Source of the DNA: Bradyrhizobium cenepequi
GTDB lineage: Bacteria > Pseudomonadota > Alphaproteobacteria > Rhizobiales > Xanthobacteraceae
Reading direction: 5' to 3'
Assembly (NCBI RefSeq): GCF_020329485.1
Contig: NZ_JAGKJI010000036.1
Coordinates: forward strand, 1 to 64,000
Length of the DNA: 64,000 nt
Numbering within the stretch: the first letter of the stretch is position 1; each line of letters begins with the position of its first letter. Below, piece by piece: positions 60,672 through 64,000 of the stretch. The notes beneath the pieces are model-generated. The model had not been told where the DNA came from, ran no database searches, and saw only the letters and a list, made by a program, of their open reading frames with translations. The position numbers and the translations under genes are program-made.

Positions 60672-61937
60672 TCACGGACGCACTCTGAGCCGCACCGGAA
60701 GCGCCTCATAGCCCCTAATGAAGCTCGAATAAGCACGCTTTGGTTCACCAACGACTTCGATGCGGTCGAAGCGTTTCAGAATTTCCTCCCAGACAATCTG
60801 GAGCTGAAGTTCCGCAAGCCGCAAGCCGACGCAGCGGTGAATGCCGAACCCGAACGACAGGTGTTTTCTAGGCTGCGTGCGATCGATGATAAAACTGTCG
60901 GGATTGTCGATGACTTCCTCGTCCCGGTTGCCTGAGACATACCACATCACCACGCGATCGCCCTTCTTGATCCGCTTACCTCCGATTTCGGTGTCCTGGA
61001 GCGCGGTTCGCCGCATGTGGGCGGCAGGCGATTGCCACCGGATCACTTCGGGAACCATACTGTCGATCAATTCGGGCTGGGTCTGCAGCTTGCGATACTG
61101 ATCCGGGTATTGGTGGAAGGCGACGACGGACCCGGTCATCGTGTTGCGGGTGGTATCATTACCGCCGAGGATCAATAGAAAGATGTTGCCGAGTAGATTG
61201 GCATGGTCCATGTGTCGCGTTGCATCGTGGTGCGCCATCATCGACAACAAATCGTTACGAATCTCAGCGTTGACGCGCTCGTTCCAAAGTCGGGTGAAAT
61301 AAGTACCGCATTCCTTTAACTCCGCCTGGCGCTGCTCTTCGGATTCGAAGATCATGCTTTTCGGCAAGGCTGTCAGGAGATTGGACCAGCGTGTGAGTTT
61401 CCGTCTCTCTTCCCACGGGAAGTCGAACAGCGTCGCCAGCATCTGCGTTGTCAGCTCGATCGATACCCGATCGACAAAGTCGAACGTCTCGTTCTTGGGC
61501 AGGGCATCGAGTACGTTACCGGCGCGCTCCCGGATAAGACCTGCCAGTTCGCTGAGATGAGCCGGCGTGAACATTGGCGCCACTGCCTTGCGCTGCGCCG
61601 AATGTCGCGGCTCATCCATGGTGATGAAACTGGGCAGTTCGAGTGGGTTGTCGCGAATCATGACGCCGCCAAGGCTCAGGTCCGACGAAAAGATGCTGTG
61701 GTTGGTCTCGACGTGCACGATGTCGTTGTACTTGGTGACCGACCAGTACGGTTCGATGGGTGCATTGGTGCAGTAGTGTACAGGCTCCTCTTTCCGCATG
61801 CGCTCGAAATACGGCCACAGCGTATCGGTGCTGAACAGCTTGGGTGCACCTGGATGAAAGTCCTTCAGAGGCATCGCGTAGGCCTCTTCGCGCGCGGCCT
61901 GAAGCCGTTCTCGGGCGATCTCGATCAGGTCGTACAT
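60672..61937 (-). CDS. Cytochrome P450, CYP153-like
   Basis: A 421-aa soluble bacterial P450. The I-helix oxygen-binding motif is 'ILGGNDTTRNTM', the ExxR motif is in 'VPEVIRWQSP', and the heme loop is 'FGFGIHRCVGLRLAE' with C369 as the heme thiolate. Blocks such as 'VSIELTTQMLATLFDFPWEE' and 'VVMWYVSGNRDEEVID' are typical of the CYP153 family, which hydroxylates terminal carbons of alkanes, fatty acids or terpenoids. It has a GGAGAGG-like ribosome-binding site. No ferredoxin or ferredoxin reductase gene is adjacent, so electrons must come from elsewhere. Confidence 0.85.
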   Translation of the reverse strand: MYDLIEIARERLQAAREEAYAMPLKDFHPGAPKLFSTDTLWPYFERMRKEEPVHYCTNAPIEPYWSVTKYNDIVHVETNHSIFSSDLSLGGVMIRDNPLELPSFITMDEPRHSAQRKAVAPMFTPAHLSELAGLIRERAGNVLDALPKNETFDFVDRVSIELTTQMLATLFDFPWEERRKLTRWSNLLTALPKSMIFESEEQRQAELKECGTYFTRLWNERVNAEIRNDLLSMMAHHDATRHMDHANLLGNIFLLILGGNDTTRNTMTGSVVAFHQYPDQYRKLQTQPELIDSMVPEVIRWQSPAAHMRRTALQDTEIGGKRIKKGDRVVMWYVSGNRDEEVIDNPDSFIIDRTQPRKHLSFGFGIHRCVGLRLAELQLQIVWEEILKRFDRIEVVGEPKRAYSSFIRGYEALPVRLRVRP

Positions 61938-62140
61938 CTCTGCCTCTCCTTAATCTTAACGCGGGCGCCGGTAAGAGCGGGTCCAATGAGGGTGAGCTGC
62001 CTGCGTCAACCTACGGCTGCGATACGACGGTGAGCGCATTAAGCTATGAAAAGACTTCAATGCAGGCGAGCTCCCAGTCGCATAACATCCTCTCACGATG
62101 TGAAACGCGCGCGGCTTTTTCCTTGTGACATCATCAACAG

Positions 62141-62923
62141 CTACGGAACTGAGGAGACTTGCGCGCGGCAAAACTCCTCCAACATGGAATTGATTTGAGT
62201 GGGCGCTAGTGCAGTTGCGAAGTGTCCGACTCCTACCGTTTGGCCGGTTTTGAGTTGCGGACAGAGCTCTCGGAAGCGATGTAGGTCTACGACGATGTTG
62301 TCCGAAGCGATATACGCAACGGGTATTCTAAGTGAAGCGGCCGCAGCAGTCGCATCATAGCGAAAGATGTGATTATCGAAGGCCGGTGCTAGGACATGCT
62401 GCGGAGTACGGCTCATCAATCCGCAGATCCGTGATCTCACATTTGTGTCATCACTTGGGAGGAACATAAGTTGCTGCAACGTTTCGAGTGCAGCTAAATA
62501 ATCTGGCCCAAATAGAGCATGTGCGATTGGCCGCAGACTCTTGACGAAGTTGACGGTCGGAAACACGACGCTGTCGATCAATACTGCTGCCGCCACATAT
62601 TCAGGACATCGAGCCGCAAACTGCAAGGCAACCGTCCCGCCCATGCTATGACCCACAACAATATGCTTAGTAGGAGCCAACTCTCGGCACAGGTGAATCA
62701 AGTCGTCAACGAACTCTTCGGTATCATAGTTTTGAATCGGCGCATCGCTACCGCCGTGCCCCCGGAGATCTACGGCTATTGTCCGTCTGACGCGGGAAAA
62801 GTATGCCTGTTGGAAACTCGTATGATCACAGCACCAGCCGTGGACAAATAGCATGGGAGCGGGCGCACCGCGGCCTTGATCTTCGTAGTAGAGTGAAACG
62901 TTGCCTCGAGTAAAGTTCGGCAT
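62141..62923 (-). CDS. Alpha/beta hydrolase
   Basis: A 260-aa alpha/beta-fold hydrolase: 'PMLFVHGWCCDHTSF' carries the oxyanion-hole HG, 'DLRGHGGSD' follows, and the nucleophile elbow is 'VVGHSMGGTVAL' with S93. The catalytic histidine is likely in 'VGVGHFATALAP' near the C-terminus. The protein has no signal peptide. It is upstream of the P450 gene on the same strand (203 bp), so both may serve one pathway. A decayed copy lies at 49.8-50.3 kb. Substrate is unknown; esters, lactones and ring-cleavage products are usual for the fold. Confidence 0.85.
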   Translation of the reverse strand: MPNFTRGNVSLYYEDQGRGAPAPMLFVHGWCCDHTSFQQAYFSRVRRTIAVDLRGHGGSDAPIQNYDTEEFVDDLIHLCRELAPTKHIVVGHSMGGTVALQFAARCPEYVAAAVLIDSVVFPTVNFVKSLRPIAHALFGPDYLAALETLQQLMFLPSDDTNVRSRICGLMSRTPQHVLAPAFDNHIFRYDATAAAASLRIPVAYIASDNIVVDLHRFRELCPQLKTGQTVGVGHFATALAPTQINSMLEEFCRAQVSSVP

Positions 62924-63735
62924 GAGAGATTCTCGTGTACGTGCTGATTGCGGCCGATCGACAACAAATTCGGCAGACTAGCGGCTCGCAATTGAACGCG
63001 GTGAAGTTGCGGTCGCCTGATAGATTGAGCTGTTAACAGCGCGAATGATAGAACGTTCTTGCTCCGGCAAGGTGCTCATCAAATGTCACGCAAAGAACAG
63101 ATGGTCGTGGATGCCTTGCTCGATGTAGCCGAGCTGAATCGTCTCGCAAATCGAGTACTGCGCCTGACGTTGACCGAGTCAGCTACCGCGTCTCGATTGA
63201 GCCCGGGCAAGAGGCCTCGGTGCCGAGCGCAGCCGGCTTTCGACGCCGGAATGCTAATCGGTAACATATGCCTCGGGTGACCGCTTCCCGATCGATGCGC
63301 GCGCTCGTATGCGCTCAATTTGGTGACCGCTCGAGTACATCTGGGAATTCTGTGTGCCAAAGCTTGCAATTTCGGCGATATCAGAACTCATGTTGTTTTC
63401 TAGAACAAGGAATGAGGCTCATCGACCTTTGATTCCCAGCCAAGTGGCCAGCGGACAACAAAAGCATGGCCGGCAAGAGGCGGCAACATCAGCCGGCTTC
63501 GAGTTCGGACTCCAGATCCGACAGAAACGCCTCCACTAGTGGGGCTCAACCATGCTGTCGTCGACCTCCTGGGAAAACCGCGCTCTATCGGCTTGAGGAG
63601 ATTTCATCTGCGGTGAGCATAAGCTCGCGCATCTAAGCCGCTCCATTGCACTTGAAACCAAGATCCTTCGATCCGAAACACTCTCGTAGTGCTGCCGCGA
63701 GCAGATGGTGGTGAAGGGAATCGTGAGGAGCCAAC
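62924..63735. other. Intergenic stretch with no clear gene
   Basis: About 810 bp between the divergent hydrolase and the partial FAD gene. One small frame (63059-63280, plus) includes 'SRKEQMVVDALLDVAELNRL' but lacks a convincing start and family. No tRNA, terminator or repeat was recognised. The region is likely to hold promoters for the flanking genes. Confidence 0.4.
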
Positions 63736-64000
63736 ATGTATCGCCATTTCGGGCCGGGGGCCGTCATGATCGAAGCGGGCATTGGCGGATTGTCTGCCGC
63801 TGGAGCGGTTTCTTCCTATCTTAAGGAAATCCTCGTTCTTGAGCGCGACTCGCTTTCGCCCTTAGCTATTTCGCGCGCAGGCGCTCCTCAGGGTTGGTAT
63901 CCGCATCTTCTGTTCGCCGGCGGACTGCAGGCGTGCGGGGAGATATTTCCTAGATTCCACAGGAATCTCGCGAATGGCGGCGCCATTTCCGTCAACGGTT
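63736..64000 (+). CDS. FAD-dependent oxidoreductase, N-terminal part (runs off right edge)
   Basis: From ATG at 63736 (GAGGAG upstream) the frame stays open to the window end, giving 88 residues. 'AVMIEAGIGGLSAAGAVSSY' is the Rossmann start, 'ILVLERDSL' holds the ribose-binding acidic residue, and 'GAPQGWYPHLLFAGGL' is the conserved segment of a group of FAD monooxygenases/hydroxylases. The first glycine of GxGxxG is glutamate here (E-A-G-I-G-G), which could weaken FAD binding. Only the start is visible, so integrity and function are open. Confidence 0.7.
   Translation, partial: MYRHFGPGAVMIEAGIGGLSAAGAVSSYLKEILVLERDSLSPLAISRAGAPQGWYPHLLFAGGLQACGEIFPRFHRNLANGGAISVNG

Noticed and set aside
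1..64000. CRISPR array
   Set aside because: No series of short direct repeats with regular unique spacers was seen. The dispersed AraC-type elements are far apart and vary in orientation.

Overview
The window looks like accessory chromosome from a GC-rich alphaproteobacterium, most likely Bradyrhizobium or a close relative in the Nitrobacteraceae. This is inferred from gene families (a DUF3551 protein, an 'HDHEHPELNGWF'-type secreted protein, many SDR, acyl-CoA ligase, TetR and SnoaL-like genes) and not from a marker gene. No core housekeeping genes are visible. The region is a mosaic of catabolic and regulatory cassettes separated by recombination scars: an IS5-family remnant, two 3'-terminal tRNA fragments, a broken integrase, a 220-bp direct repeat pair and about ten decayed genes.

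Region by region. (1) 0-8.6 kb: the end of an IS5-type element, then two very large divergent genes. One encodes a 1238-aa protein ending in a PD-(D/E)XK nuclease motif. The other encodes a 1320-aa protein that reads Mrr-like nuclease, TPR array, GreA/B-C-terminal-like domain, PIN nuclease. This is probably a biological-conflict (defence) locus. (2) 8.8 kb: a scar formed by the 3' half of tRNA-Glu(CTC). (3) 8.9-18.7 kb: an acyl-CoA catabolic cluster (PrpE-like ligase, AbfD/HpaB-family enzyme, TetR, isochorismatase-like hydrolase, acyl-CoA ligase, TetR, AidB-like acyl-CoA dehydrogenase, LysE-type exporter). (4) 18.9-22.8 kb: a broken HxlR regulator, a SnoaL-like protein, and a TetR gene divergent from an SDR/TetX-like monooxygenase pair. 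(5) 23.0-24.4 kb: a 3' fragment of tRNA-Arg(ACG), an AlpA-like excisionase, an integrase remnant, and the first copy of the direct repeat.

(6) 24.8-34.2 kb: a long minus-strand aromatic-acid cluster: transporter stub, SDR, 2-hydroxychromene-2-carboxylate-isomerase-like protein, feruloyl-CoA-synthase-like ligase, SnoaL-like protein, cupin, SnoaL-like protein, soluble HisKA_2 kinase, benzoylformate-decarboxylase-like TPP enzyme, SDR. (7) 34.2-43.3 kb: two paralogous AraC-family regulators among small, often exported genes (chorismate mutase, acetolactate decarboxylase, DUF3551, alpha/beta hydrolase) and remnants. Across 30.0-42.4 kb the same element, two direct half-sites usually 22 bp apart, occurs nine times. 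In most copies it lies upstream of a gene and in a fixed orientation to it. I read this as the operator of a local AraC regulon. The second copy of the direct repeat closes the segment at 44.2 kb.

(8) 44.2-51.5 kb: an orphan response regulator with a degenerate receiver, a third AraC gene, a class C serine hydrolase, a decayed hydrolase duplicate and a Tat-type PLP aminotransferase. (9) 51.6-59.0 kb: a sugar acetyltransferase remnant, an OYE-SDR-SDR operon divergent from a LysR gene, then a second LysR gene divergent from an ALDH-SDR operon. (10) 59-64 kb: a LysR remnant, a CYP153-like P450, an alpha/beta hydrolase and the start of a FAD-dependent oxidoreductase that runs off the window. All functional assignments come from reading motifs; no database search was run.
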